Assembly (NCBI GenBank): GCA_018702715.1
Contig: JABIYQ010000222.1
Span: 1-12,174 of the forward strand
Origin: Desulfobacula sp.
Lineage (GTDB): Bacteria > Desulfobacterota > Desulfobacteria > Desulfobacterales > Desulfobacteraceae
Length of the DNA stretch: 12,174 nucleotides
Direction: 5' to 3'
Shown: piece after piece, positions 1 through 7,619 of the stretch
Layout: every line of letters starts with the position of its first letter
Numbering within the stretch: the first letter of the stretch is position 1
Position numbers and translations under genes: made by a program
Notes under the pieces: model-generated
Databases searched by the model: none
Told to the model about the DNA's origin: nothing
What the model saw: only the letters and a program-made list of their open reading frames with translations

Positions 1-111
1 GACCAAACAAATTGAGACATTACCATTGTTTTAGCAAAAATAAATCAAATCCTGAAATAATTCATCTTTATGTGTTAGTTATTGTGTTGGTTTGCCTAAA
101 TGAAAAAATAC

Positions 112-207
112 TGCTGTCCTTTGACTGTTAACCCTAATGTTGCAAAAGCCATGAAGCTCTCATATTCAAGACAGCAAGGTTGCAGCTGTAGTCGTCAACA
201 TTAGGGT
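112..207 (+). repeat. Two crossing inverted-repeat pairs in the fadD-like leader
   Basis: The 245 bases before the acyl-CoA ligase gene hold no convincing gene. Two complementary segment pairs stand out. ACCCTAATGTTG at 131-142 is perfectly complementary to CAACATTAGGGT at 196-207 (12 bp). TGCTGTC at 112-118 is complementary to GACAGCA at 170-176 (7 bp). The pairs interlock (112 before 131 before 170 before 196), so in RNA they would be mutually exclusive or form a pseudoknot. In DNA, the 12-bp arms could be two facing operator sites with centres 65 bp apart. I found no strong promoter nearby and recognise no known RNA family. The complementarity is directly visible; any function is inferred. 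Confidence 0.45.
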
Positions 208-234
208 AAATTTTAAACCCATTATAAATATAGA

Positions 235-242
235 AAGGAGAT
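235..242 (+). promoter_or_regulatory. Shine-Dalgarno for the acyl-CoA ligase gene
   Basis: AAGGAGAT sits 3 bases before the ATG at 246 (the AGGAG core ends 5 bases before it). It is the best ribosome binding site in the first 250 bases and fixes the start of the acyl-CoA ligase. Confidence 0.7.
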
Positions 243-245
243 ACC

Positions 246-1979
246 ATGACGGATCAAGCCTGGAAAACAGCCTTCTGGCCTGAGGGAGTTGCACACACTA
301 TAAAAGATTACAATTTTCCTATTTTCAAATTCCTGGATGACTCAGCAAAAAACTTTCCTGACAATGTGTTTACAATTTTTAACGGGGCTTTTAAAACCTT
401 TGCACAGGTCAATGATACTGCGAACAGGATAGCTAATTTTCTTGCATCAAAAAAAATTGGCAAAGGGGATAAGGTGGCGATCTTCCTTCCCAACCTGCCC
501 CAATTCCCTGAAATCCTCTTCGGTATTCTCAAGGCCGGGGCAGTGGCTGTTAACTGCAACCCGGTTTACACACCGGCAGAGTTGAATCTCCAGCTCAAGG
601 ATTCAGAATCAAAAATGGTCTTTTGCATGGACCATGCTTTATTTTACCCCAACACGGTAAAAGCCATAAAAGGTACCCAGGTTGAAACGGTTGTCGTCTG
701 CAACATCAAAAGCTATCTGCCAAAATTCAAAGCCTTTTTAGGTGGGCTTCTTGGAAAAATACCCAAGGCAGACGGGCATGAGCCGGGCCATGTCATGTTT
801 GATGATATAGTGGATAGGTTTAAGCCTATTGCTCCCCATGTAGTCATTGACCCTGAAAATGATACTGCGGTCATGCTCTATACGGGCGGCACCACAGGCG
901 TACCTAAAGGAGCAGAGCTGACCCATACCAATTTCACCTATGATGTCATGGCTGGATTCGAATATATCCGCATCTCCCAGGGAAAAGGAAAACCACCGGA
1001 AAAAATATATATGGGAGGCTTTCACACCTATCTTGGAGTTCTGCCCTGGTACCACAGCTTCGGTATTACAGTGGCCCTGCTCTCTGCAGCCATGTCAGGC
1101 AGCAGCTTAATCTGTGTTCCTGACCCCAGGGCCGGAAACCCACCCTTTACAGAGGTGCTCAAAGCTGTCCAAAAATATAAACCGACTATTATGCCGGCCG
1201 TACCCACCATTTTTGTGGCCTTTACTAATCATGCCCTGCTGAACAATTACGATCTTTCCTCCATCATGGGATGTTTTTCAGGTGGAGCTCCTTTGCCTCC
1301 GGAAGTCTGCCGCCAGTTTGAAGAAAAAACAGGATCTATTATCTTTGAAGGGTACGGGTTGACTGAAACAGCTCCCGTGGCCAGTGTCAACCCCACAAAC
1401 AAAGAAGCAAGAAAGATTGGGTCCATTGGCTTTCCTTTGCCTGGCACTGATATCAAAATCCTGAATTTAATAGATCCAACAAAAGAACTGCAAAAGGGAG
1501 AAGACGGAGAGATTGCCATCTGCGGTCCACAGGTCATGAAAGGATATTGGAAAAGACCCGATGCCAATGAAGAAGTATTTACCTATATCGACGGCAAACG
1601 ATATTTTCTAACGGGTGACATCGGCCACATTGATGATGAGGGCTATATCCTAATCACAGACCGGAAAAAAGACATGATCATTGTGGGCGGATTCAATGTC
1701 TATCCAAGAGATGTGGAAGACATTCTATACACCCATCCCAAGGTTGAACTATGCGCAGTAATCGGTATCCCCGATGAAAAAAGCGGTGAAAAGGTCAAGG
1801 CATTCCTCAAACTCAAACAGGGAGAGACCTCAAGCCAGGATGAAATCATTGACTTTTGCAGAGAGAACATGGCCGGCTATAAACGCCCCAGGTCTGTTGA
1901 ATTCAGGGACGAAATCCCCGTATCAAATATTGGCAAGGTTTTGCGCCGTGTCTTGAGGGATGAGGAAATGGCAATCTGA
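246..1979 (+). CDS. Long-chain acyl-CoA ligase (AMP-forming)
   Basis: This predicted 577-residue cytoplasmic enzyme activates a carboxylic acid, most likely a long-chain fatty acid, to its acyl-CoA through an acyl-adenylate, using ATP and CoA. The ANL-superfamily motifs are all present in order: the P-loop YTGGTTGVPKG (212-222), the adenylate-binding YGLTET (370-375), TGD (456-458), the hinge DRKKD (472-476) with GGFNVYPRDVE after it, and the C-terminal GKVLRR (563-568) whose lysine is the adenylation lysine. The PWYHSFG stretch near 267 also fits FadD-type ligases. Length is normal for FadD-like enzymes. The ATG has a strong AAGGAG ribosome site, and the stop lies 19 bases before the trmB start, so the two may be co-transcribed. 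Exact chain-length preference cannot be read from sequence; medium-chain or aryl acids remain possible. Confidence 0.93.
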   Translation: MTDQAWKTAFWPEGVAHTIKDYNFPIFKFLDDSAKNFPDNVFTIFNGAFKTFAQVNDTANRIANFLASKKIGKGDKVAIFLPNLPQFPEILFGILKAGAVAVNCNPVYTPAELNLQLKDSESKMVFCMDHALFYPNTVKAIKGTQVETVVVCNIKSYLPKFKAFLGGLLGKIPKADGHEPGHVMFDDIVDRFKPIAPHVVIDPENDTAVMLYTGGTTGVPKGAELTHTNFTYDVMAGFEYIRISQGKGKPPEKIYMGGFHTYLGVLPWYHSFGITVALLSAAMSGSSLICVPDPRAGNPPFTEVLKAVQKYKPTIMPAVPTIFVAFTNHALLNNYDLSSIMGCFSGGAPLPPEVCRQFEEKTGSIIFEGYGLTETAPVASVNPTNKEARKIGSIGFPLPGTDIKILNLIDPTKELQKGEDGEIAICGPQVMKGYWKRPDANEEVFTYIDGKRYFLTGDIGHIDDEGYILITDRKKDMIIVGGFNVYPRDVEDILYTHPKVELCAVIGIPDEKSGEKVKAFLKLKQGETSSQDEIIDFCRENMAGYKRPRSVEFRDEIPVSNIGKVLRRVLRDEEMAI

Positions 1980-1998
1980 GTTTTTTAAAAATATAATT

Positions 1999-2658
1999 AT
2001 GGCAAAAAATAAGCTTCACAAATACGAACGAGTCCAACATCTTCCCAATGTGACCTTTTCCGTGTTGGGCGAGTCAGGATTGCCCAGTACATACCCTTGG
2101 TATGACAAGTGTTACAACGGTATGGAAAAGATTCTCGAACTGGGTTGCGGCAAAGGAGAGTATAGTCTTGCATTAGCAACTGCTAATCCTTCCAAACTTT
2201 GCGTGGGGATCGACTTTAAGAGCCATCGCATTTGTGTCGGAGCAGAAAAAGCAATTGCAAAAGGCCTTGAAAATGTCCTTTTTTTCTGTGTGCGGATTGA
2301 ACGTATCAAAGAGTTTTTTGAAGAACACTCGATACACGAAATCTGGCTTACCTTTCCTGATCCGCACCCGAAAAATCGGACAATCAAATCCCGGTTATCT
2401 GCCTCATCGTTTTTAGACGCATATGCGCATTTGCTCATTCCAGGAGGGATTGTGCATTTAAAGACAGACAGTGAACTTTTCTACAACTTCACCTTAGAAT
2501 CCGTCCAGCAATGGGGTGGGCGCGTGGTATCTAAGTCAGATAATATTCATGGAACAGATTGTAACAGATATGGAACCCTTGATGTAATTTCAACTTTTGA
2601 GAATACTGCTCTGTCAAAGGGATTGACCATCAAATACCTGGCATTCACTCTAAATTGA
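1999..2658 (+). CDS. trmB: tRNA (guanine-N7-)-methyltransferase TrmB
   Basis: TrmB transfers a methyl group from S-adenosylmethionine to N7 of G46 in the variable loop of tRNAs. The 219-residue product shows the SAM-binding motif ELGCGKGEY (47-55), the acidic motif II GIDFKSHRI (70-78), and the family signature LTFPDPHPKNR (117-127) followed by the basic IKSRL that contacts tRNA. LKTDS near 155 is also typical. I chose the ATG at 1999 because MAKNKLHKYERV resembles the usual TrmB N-terminus. An in-frame ATG at 1960 would overlap the upstream ligase gene and add 13 residues of poor character. The 1999 start has no clear Shine-Dalgarno, so translation may depend on coupling to the ligase gene 19 bases upstream. 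Confidence 0.9.
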   Translation: MAKNKLHKYERVQHLPNVTFSVLGESGLPSTYPWYDKCYNGMEKILELGCGKGEYSLALATANPSKLCVGIDFKSHRICVGAEKAIAKGLENVLFFCVRIERIKEFFEEHSIHEIWLTFPDPHPKNRTIKSRLSASSFLDAYAHLLIPGGIVHLKTDSELFYNFTLESVQQWGGRVVSKSDNIHGTDCNRYGTLDVISTFENTALSKGLTIKYLAFTLN

Positions 2659-2736
2659 CAAAGAAAAACCCTTGTCCACAACCTTTAACAAAAAATTAAA
2701 TAGTGATTTTATACAAACAATAACAAGGAAATATTT

Positions 2737-3489
2737 ATGCAAATTCAACAAATACGAAATTCGACTTTAAAGATAACGTATTCCGGCCGGAAGATATTAA
2801 CTGATCCAATGTTATCCCCCAAACATGCCATTGAATCATTTGTTGGAAAATCACCTAATCCAATAATCAATTTACCATATTCTGCCGAGGATTTAATCAA
2901 AGACATTGATATGGTCCTTATTTCACATTTGCATTTGGATCATTTTGATAAAGCAGCCCAAGATTTGCTTCCTAAGCAAATGCCTATATTTTGCCAACCA
3001 TGCGATGAAAAAAAACTAAAAGAATTTAGTTTTGAATCTGTCACTCCTATCATTAGCTCGACAAAGTGGAAAAATATTCAAATTACGCGAACTTCTGGTC
3101 ACCATGGAACTGGTGACTGGGGAAAACGAATGGGAAATGTTTCAGGATTTATTTTCAAAGCTGAAAATGAACCGGTAGTATACTGGGCAGGGGATACAAT
3201 ATGGTGCGATACAGTTAAAAAGACGATTAACGAATTTGGGCCTGAAATTATAATTACTCATTCTTGTGGCGCTAAATTTCCAGACAGTGATCCCATAATT
3301 ATGGATGCAGTTCAAACCATTGAAGTTTGCAAGGCAGCGCCAAATGCAATTGTAATCGCAACACACATGGAAGCCTTGGATCACGCGACGATATCTCGTA
3401 CCGATCTTCGGGTATTTGCTGAAAATTCGGCAATTAAAACAAATCAGCTACGCATTCCAGCTGACGGAGAAATCTTAAATTTTGATTGA
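2737..3489 (+). CDS. UlaG-like metallo-beta-lactamase-fold hydrolase
   Basis: This predicted 250-residue soluble metal-dependent hydrolase has the metallo-beta-lactamase fold. The metal-binding motif HLHLDH is at 64-69, followed by further likely ligands His123 (within SGHHG), Asp153 (WAGDT) and His210 (ATHMEALDH). The early TDPML near 22-26 and the overall length match the UlaG / L-ascorbate-6-phosphate lactonase-like branch, which also contains many proteins of unknown substrate. No sugar-phosphate transport genes are adjacent, so the lactonase activity itself is not supported by context. The start is set by AAGGAA at 2725-2730. The gene is visibly more AT-rich than its neighbours and stands alone with spacers of 78 and 222 bases, which fits separate transcription or a transferred gene. 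Confidence 0.85.
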   Translation: MQIQQIRNSTLKITYSGRKILTDPMLSPKHAIESFVGKSPNPIINLPYSAEDLIKDIDMVLISHLHLDHFDKAAQDLLPKQMPIFCQPCDEKKLKEFSFESVTPIISSTKWKNIQITRTSGHHGTGDWGKRMGNVSGFIFKAENEPVVYWAGDTIWCDTVKKTINEFGPEIIITHSCGAKFPDSDPIIMDAVQTIEVCKAAPNAIVIATHMEALDHATISRTDLRVFAENSAIKTNQLRIPADGEILNFD

Positions 3490-3532
3490 TGAAATGACTT
3501 GTTCTTTGATAAACCCTTAAGCTAAGCCTCAA

Positions 3533-3564
3533 ATAATAAATTCAACTGAGTCTGGATTTATTAT
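3533..3564 (+). terminator. AT-rich stem-loop downstream of the UlaG-like gene
   Basis: ATAATAAATTCA (3533-3544) pairs with TGGATTTATTAT (3553-3564), giving a 12-bp stem with one G-T wobble and an 8-base loop, 44 bases after the hydrolase stop. The stem is AT-rich and is followed only by a broken T-run (GGATTTTAAAAT). It is therefore a weak candidate for transcription termination or mRNA 3'-end stabilisation. Confidence 0.35.
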
Positions 3565-3702
3565 GGATTTTAAAATAAGGTATCGTATTACAATATCAAA
3601 AACCAATTGAAAGCTTGGCGATTTTTTTTGTTGCTGTCAATTTGATGTTGCTACAAATAGGAAAAAAGGAAAAAACTGAGTTCAGAGTAAAGACCTGACC
3701 CT

Positions 3703-3706
3703 GGAG
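3703..3706 (+). promoter_or_regulatory. Shine-Dalgarno for the GNAT gene
   Basis: GGAG lies 5 bases before the ATG at 3712 and sets that start. It directly abuts the AGACCTGACCCT stretch at 3691-3702. Confidence 0.55.
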
Positions 3707-3711
3707 AAATA

Positions 3712-4194
3712 ATGAAAATACGAAAACCAACCCAAGAAATGCACAGCAAGGTATCCGGTCTTTTAAATTCAGCCTTTCCAAAAAGTCAATACGAGGCCAG
3801 ACTGGTGGAACAATTCCATGACAATGAAACTCCCATCCACGAGTGGGTCTGCATCCATATCAAAAAGGTAATTGCATATATCGCATTCTCAAATGCTTAC
3901 AATGGTGACCAGGTCTGCGGTCTTCACCTGGCTCCCTTTGCCGTGGCACCAAAGTTTCAACACCAGGGTATTGGCTCCCAGCTGCTGAAGTTTGCACTGC
4001 GCCAGGAATCCATTAAAAAAAGCCCTCTCTTTGTTCTGGGTGAACCCAAGTTTTACCGACGATTCGGGTTTGAATCCTGCACTTTACCCATCTGCTCCTT
4101 TGACAAAAACAATAGACACTTTTTAGCTATTCGTAACACAACCACAACCCGGTTCATTATTGGCTATGAACCACAGTTTGGTCGAGGCCTATGA
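3712..4194 (+). CDS. GNAT family N-acetyltransferase (YhbS-like)
   Basis: This 160-residue protein is predicted to transfer an acetyl group from acetyl-CoA to an unidentified amine. Acetyl-CoA-binding motif A is visible at 73-92: beta-strand LAPFAVAP followed by the pyrophosphate loop QHQGIG and a helix. VLGEPKFYRRFGF (108-120) is the hallmark of the YhbS-type branch, and length is normal for this group. A GGAG ribosome site precedes the ATG. The potassium channel gene starts 15 bases after its stop, so the two are likely co-transcribed, although no functional link is obvious. Substrate (small molecule, peptide or tRNA-related) cannot be told from sequence. Confidence 0.88.
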   Translation: MKIRKPTQEMHSKVSGLLNSAFPKSQYEARLVEQFHDNETPIHEWVCIHIKKVIAYIAFSNAYNGDQVCGLHLAPFAVAPKFQHQGIGSQLLKFALRQESIKKSPLFVLGEPKFYRRFGFESCTLPICSFDKNNRHFLAIRNTTTTRFIIGYEPQFGRGL

Positions 4195-4209
4195 AAGAGA
4201 ACCATTAAA

Positions 4210-5208
4210 ATGAGCCGTACAAGGCAAATACTTATTTCTTTTCTTCTATTTTTCACCCTGATTTCTCTGGGGTGCATAGGATATATGGTAATAGAAGATT
4301 GGCCTTTCTTAGATTCCTTGTATATGACAATTATTACCATTGCCACTGTGGGATACAGTGAAGTAAACCAAGTCAGCACACAAGGTCGTATTTTTACCCT
4401 GCTGCTTATTCTCCTTGGAGGAGGATTTTTTCTGTATTTAATGAGTGACATCATCAAGTTCCTTGTAGAAGGGCGCATAAGAAGTGTTTTAGGGAGGTAT
4501 AAATTGGATAATCAGATAAAAAAACTTAAAGGACATTTCATTGTTTGCGGTTACGGGAGAATCGGCAGACTTCTGACTCGATATCTTGTCCAGAAATATA
4601 TTGACGTGGTGGTAATAGAAAAAGATGAAACCTGCATGGAACGCATGAATGATGATGGTGTCCTATATCTTGTGGGTGAGGCTGGAAATGAAGATATGCT
4701 GACTAGAGCAGGAATTGAAAATGCCAAGGGTGTAATTGCCGTTACTGCCACTGATGCGGAAAATGTGTTTTTGATCTTAATTGCCAAGCAATTAAATCCT
4801 AAAGTTTTTGTTGTGGCAAGGGCTAGCAAGGATTCATCAAAAAAAACCTTGCATGCCGCAGGTGCGGACAAGGTCATATCTCCATATGATATCGGTGCAA
4901 GGCGTATGGCCCATGCTATTCTTCGCCCAACTGTAATTAAATTTCTTGAAACAGCCTTTTCCGATGATGAAACTGATATCCAGATTGAGGAGATCCTTGT
5001 AAAACCCGAATCTAGACTGGCCGGTGTTCATCTTATAGACTCTGGGATACGAAAAAACCTGAACCTTATTATTCTTGCAATAAAAACAAAACAGGATAAT
5101 ATGATTTTTAACCCTAAAGCAGGTACAAAAATTGAACCGGGAAATACAATGGTTGCAGTGGGGAGTGCAAAAAGCCTTGTACAGCTTGAGCTAATGTTGC
5201 ATGGCTGA
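4210..5208 (+). CDS. 2TM potassium channel with cytoplasmic RCK (TrkA-N/TrkA-C) domain
   Basis: This predicted ligand-gated K+ channel of the inner membrane has 332 residues and the MthK-like 2TM-RCK layout. TM1 is about 7-26, followed by a pore helix and the selectivity filter TVGYS (46-50), and TM2 is about 60-79. A charged linker leads to the RCK N-lobe with the Rossmann nucleotide-binding motif GYGRIG (114-119) and the acidic beta2 end VIEKD (135-139). A TrkA-C domain follows from about residue 245 to the end. Four subunits would form the pore, with NAD(H), nucleotide or Ca2+ binding to the RCK ring gating it. The filter ends in Glu51 rather than the frequent Asp. No Trk/Ktr membrane subunit is needed because the pore is in the same chain. 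The ribosome site is weak. Confidence 0.92.
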   Translation: MSRTRQILISFLLFFTLISLGCIGYMVIEDWPFLDSLYMTIITIATVGYSEVNQVSTQGRIFTLLLILLGGGFFLYLMSDIIKFLVEGRIRSVLGRYKLDNQIKKLKGHFIVCGYGRIGRLLTRYLVQKYIDVVVIEKDETCMERMNDDGVLYLVGEAGNEDMLTRAGIENAKGVIAVTATDAENVFLILIAKQLNPKVFVVARASKDSSKKTLHAAGADKVISPYDIGARRMAHAILRPTVIKFLETAFSDDETDIQIEEILVKPESRLAGVHLIDSGIRKNLNLIILAIKTKQDNMIFNPKAGTKIEPGNTMVAVGSAKSLVQLELMLHG

Positions 5209-5280
5209 CCTTATGTTTTGTGAACTTCATTTTTGATGCAGTGAGGCAAAAGTAAATTTTTTACAAAATATGCAAACCAT

Positions 5281-5285
5281 GGAGG
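5281..5285 (+). promoter_or_regulatory. Shine-Dalgarno for the UroD-like gene
   Basis: GGAGG, 7 bases before the ATG at 5293, is the only strong ribosome site of the three-gene operon that begins here. The two downstream genes start by TAATG overlap. Confidence 0.7.
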
Positions 5286-5292
5286 CAAAACC

Positions 5293-6387
5293 ATGAACGG
5301 AAAACAAAGAATCATCACTGCCCTTGAAGTGAAGGAACCGGATTGTGTACCTTTGTATATCCACGGCATTAATGAGATCCCCATTATCGGAATCGGAAAG
5401 CATTTAACAGAGAATCTGCCTGAACCCCAGGATTTCAGGCTCATGAATGCAAATGATCAACTCAAGCTTGTTGATACCCTATTTTTGATCCATGACGTTT
5501 TTGACATTGACGGCATTACAACATTTGAAATCGGTCATGAAACAAAAGTGGATGATCTCCATGTCAAAGATGGCTTTGGCGTTGTCTATAAATTGTCAAA
5601 ACATGGCATTCCCGTTCCTGTTGGTCACCCCATAAAAACCTTTGATGAGTTAAAAACATTCAATCCCCCTGTACCACGAGCAGAAGACCTGGGACTTCTA
5701 AATCTTGCCATTGACAGATTTAAAGGCCAAAAGGCAAGTTTCTGGCTAATGCGCGGGATTTTTGTTCGTTCCTGGCGTTTAATCGGCATGACAAATCTTA
5801 TGATTAATATGATTGACAATCCTGAATTTGTCCATGAAGTTGCCGGGATGATGCTCAAATTCAATCTTGCCCAGCTTGACCTGCTGGTTGAAGCCGGGCT
5901 TGATGTGCTTGTAATAGAAGATGATATTGCATCCACCAAAAGCCCAATGATATCTCCTGAGCATTTTAAAACATTTGTAAATCACTATAACAGGCAGATC
6001 GTTGACAAGGCCCATGAAAAAGGCCTTAAAGTGGTAATGCATTCCGACGGCAATCTCTGGCCCCTTATGGACACCATTATTGAAACCGGTTATGATGGGA
6101 TAAATCCTTTAGAACCCCAGGCCGGCATGAAATTAAAAAAGATGAAAAAATACTGCGGCGATAACATCTGCCTTCTGGGGAATATTGACTGCGTGGATAT
6201 TCTGCCCGACGGCACACCCGATGAAGTTGAACAGGAAGTCATTAAGGCAATTGCCGACGGGGCAAAAGGTGGTGGCCTGATTCTATGTTCTTCAAACTCC
6301 CTGCATCCCGGGGTTAATCCTGAAAATTGTATCGCCATGTTTGAAGCTGCGCGTATCCACGGCCAATATAAAAAAGGTCTTAAATAA
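5293..6387 (+). CDS. Uroporphyrinogen decarboxylase (UroD/MtaA) family protein
   Basis: This 364-residue TIM-barrel protein belongs to the superfamily of HemE and the corrinoid-dependent methyltransferases MtaA, MtbA and CmuA. Typical features are the N-terminal MNGKQRIITALEVKEPDCVP segment, HSDGN at 250-254, EPQAG near 274-278, LLGNID (294-299), and the C-terminal LCSSNSLHPGVNPEN. In MtaA-type methyltransferases zinc is held by a His-x-Cys pair plus a later Cys. Here the pair is His250-Ser-Asp252 and only Cys332 remains, so it is probably not a standard methylcobamide:CoM methyltransferase. It also lacks the usual HemE N-terminus, so heme synthesis is unlikely. The stop codon overlaps the next ATG (TAATG). 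Function unknown; a methyl-transfer or decarboxylase role is inference only. Confidence 0.85.
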   Translation: MNGKQRIITALEVKEPDCVPLYIHGINEIPIIGIGKHLTENLPEPQDFRLMNANDQLKLVDTLFLIHDVFDIDGITTFEIGHETKVDDLHVKDGFGVVYKLSKHGIPVPVGHPIKTFDELKTFNPPVPRAEDLGLLNLAIDRFKGQKASFWLMRGIFVRSWRLIGMTNLMINMIDNPEFVHEVAGMMLKFNLAQLDLLVEAGLDVLVIEDDIASTKSPMISPEHFKTFVNHYNRQIVDKAHEKGLKVVMHSDGNLWPLMDTIIETGYDGINPLEPQAGMKLKKMKKYCGDNICLLGNIDCVDILPDGTPDEVEQEVIKAIADGAKGGGLILCSSNSLHPGVNPENCIAMFEAARIHGQYKKGLK

Positions 6388-7619
6388 TGACTAAAAAACA
6401 ATCCTGGACTATTTTCTGGCTGCTTTTTGCCCTTTACATGTTTGATTACATGGATCGTATGATTATTGTATCCCTTTTTCCCTACCTGCAACAGGATATG
6501 GGCTTGAGCGATGCCCAGTGCGGCCTGCTTATGTCCAGTGTATACTGGTCCATTCTGATTTTTTCTTTTCCTGTTTCCATCCTTGTTGACCGCTGGAGTC
6601 GTACAAAAAGTATTTCCTTTATGGCGGCATTCTGGAGCATGGCAACTTTAGCCTGTGCGTTCACGAAAAATTTTGCCCAGCTTTTGATTACCAGAACAGC
6701 CATTGGTGTAGGAGAGGCAGGATATGCCCCTGGCGGAACCGCTATGCTATCCGCCAATTTTCCAAAGGAAAAAAGAGCAAGAATACTTGGGTTCTGGAAT
6801 GCATCCATTCCACTTGGAAGTGCCCTTGGCATTGGAATAGGAGGGTTTGTAGCCCATAACTTTGGCTGGCGCCATGCATTTGGCCTTGTGGCTGTTCCAG
6901 GTCTTGTCATCGCCATAATATTTTATTTTGTCAAAGATTATAAAACCATCCAACTCACTAAAAAAGAAAAAACCGGCCAAGAAACAAAGATGCAATTTGC
7001 TGATATGGCCGGACAATTTACCCATAATAAGACCCTGATTTTCAACAATATCGCCTTTGCCTTGAATGTTTTTATTACCACATCCCTTCTGACCTGGTTA
7101 CCCACTTATTTTCATCGATTTAATAATCTTGCCATGGACAAGGCCAGTATGAAAGCAAGCTCCATCATGGTTCTTGCAATCATTGGCGCGCCTCTGGGCG
7201 GCCTTCTATCAGATCTTTGGATGAAAAAACAAGAAAACGCCAGACTTTTATTCCCGGCTCTAACATCAATTCTTACGGGAATTCTACTTTTTATTGCCTT
7301 TGCATTTTTACAGGGGAGCCTTCAATATATTGTCCTGCTTTTCATCGGTATAACAGCTGTGGCCTTTGTTCCATCCGGCGTAGCAGTGACACAGGATGTT
7401 GTTCACCCAGGACTATGCGCCGTTTCTTTAAGCCTGAATATTATCATCCAGCACCTTTTGGGCTCAAGTCTTGCACCCATTGTCATAGGAAAGCTTTCAG
7501 ACACATACGGTCTTGATAAAGCCCTTACAATCCTGCCCTTATTTGCTTTCCTTGCCGGCACTTTACTATTTATCGGATCATTTTATTATAAAAAAGACCT
7601 TTATGAAGGAGATTTCTAA
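6387..7619 (+). CDS. Spinster-like MFS transporter
   Basis: This 410-residue inner-membrane protein has about 12 predicted hydrophobic segments and is a major facilitator superfamily secondary transporter. Visible motifs are the DYMDR sequence in TM1 (20-24), the cytoplasmic loop 2-3 motif DRWSRTKS (68-75), the TM4 RTAIGVGEAGYAP (103-115), and FPKEKRARILGFWN after it. Together these place it in the Spinster-like branch. Eukaryotic Spns1 carries lysophospholipids, while bacterial members have mixed or unknown substrates. The ATG overlaps the UroD-like stop, and its own TAA overlaps the lipase ATG at 7619, so translation along the three genes is coupled. The lipase partner makes a lipid or acylated substrate plausible but unproven. 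Confidence 0.9.
   Translation: MTKKQSWTIFWLLFALYMFDYMDRMIIVSLFPYLQQDMGLSDAQCGLLMSSVYWSILIFSFPVSILVDRWSRTKSISFMAAFWSMATLACAFTKNFAQLLITRTAIGVGEAGYAPGGTAMLSANFPKEKRARILGFWNASIPLGSALGIGIGGFVAHNFGWRHAFGLVAVPGLVIAIIFYFVKDYKTIQLTKKEKTGQETKMQFADMAGQFTHNKTLIFNNIAFALNVFITTSLLTWLPTYFHRFNNLAMDKASMKASSIMVLAIIGAPLGGLLSDLWMKKQENARLLFPALTSILTGILLFIAFAFLQGSLQYIVLLFIGITAVAFVPSGVAVTQDVVHPGLCAVSLSLNIIIQHLLGSSLAPIVIGKLSDTYGLDKALTILPLFAFLAGTLLFIGSFYYKKDLYEGDF

Noticed and set aside
100..204. 34-codon cysteine-containing ORF (MKKYCCPLT...) upstream of the acyl-CoA ligase
   Set aside because: No ribosome binding site, no recognisable family, and it coincides with the inverted repeats, which explain the sequence equally well.
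1960..1998. Upstream ATG at 1960 as the start of trmB
   Set aside because: It overlaps the acyl-CoA ligase 3' end and adds residues atypical for TrmB; ATG 1999 gives the usual N-terminus.
3596..3781. 61-codon minus-strand ORF spanning the spacer and the GNAT start
   Set aside because: It overlaps the real GNAT start on the other strand, has no ribosome site and low-complexity, shadow-like composition.
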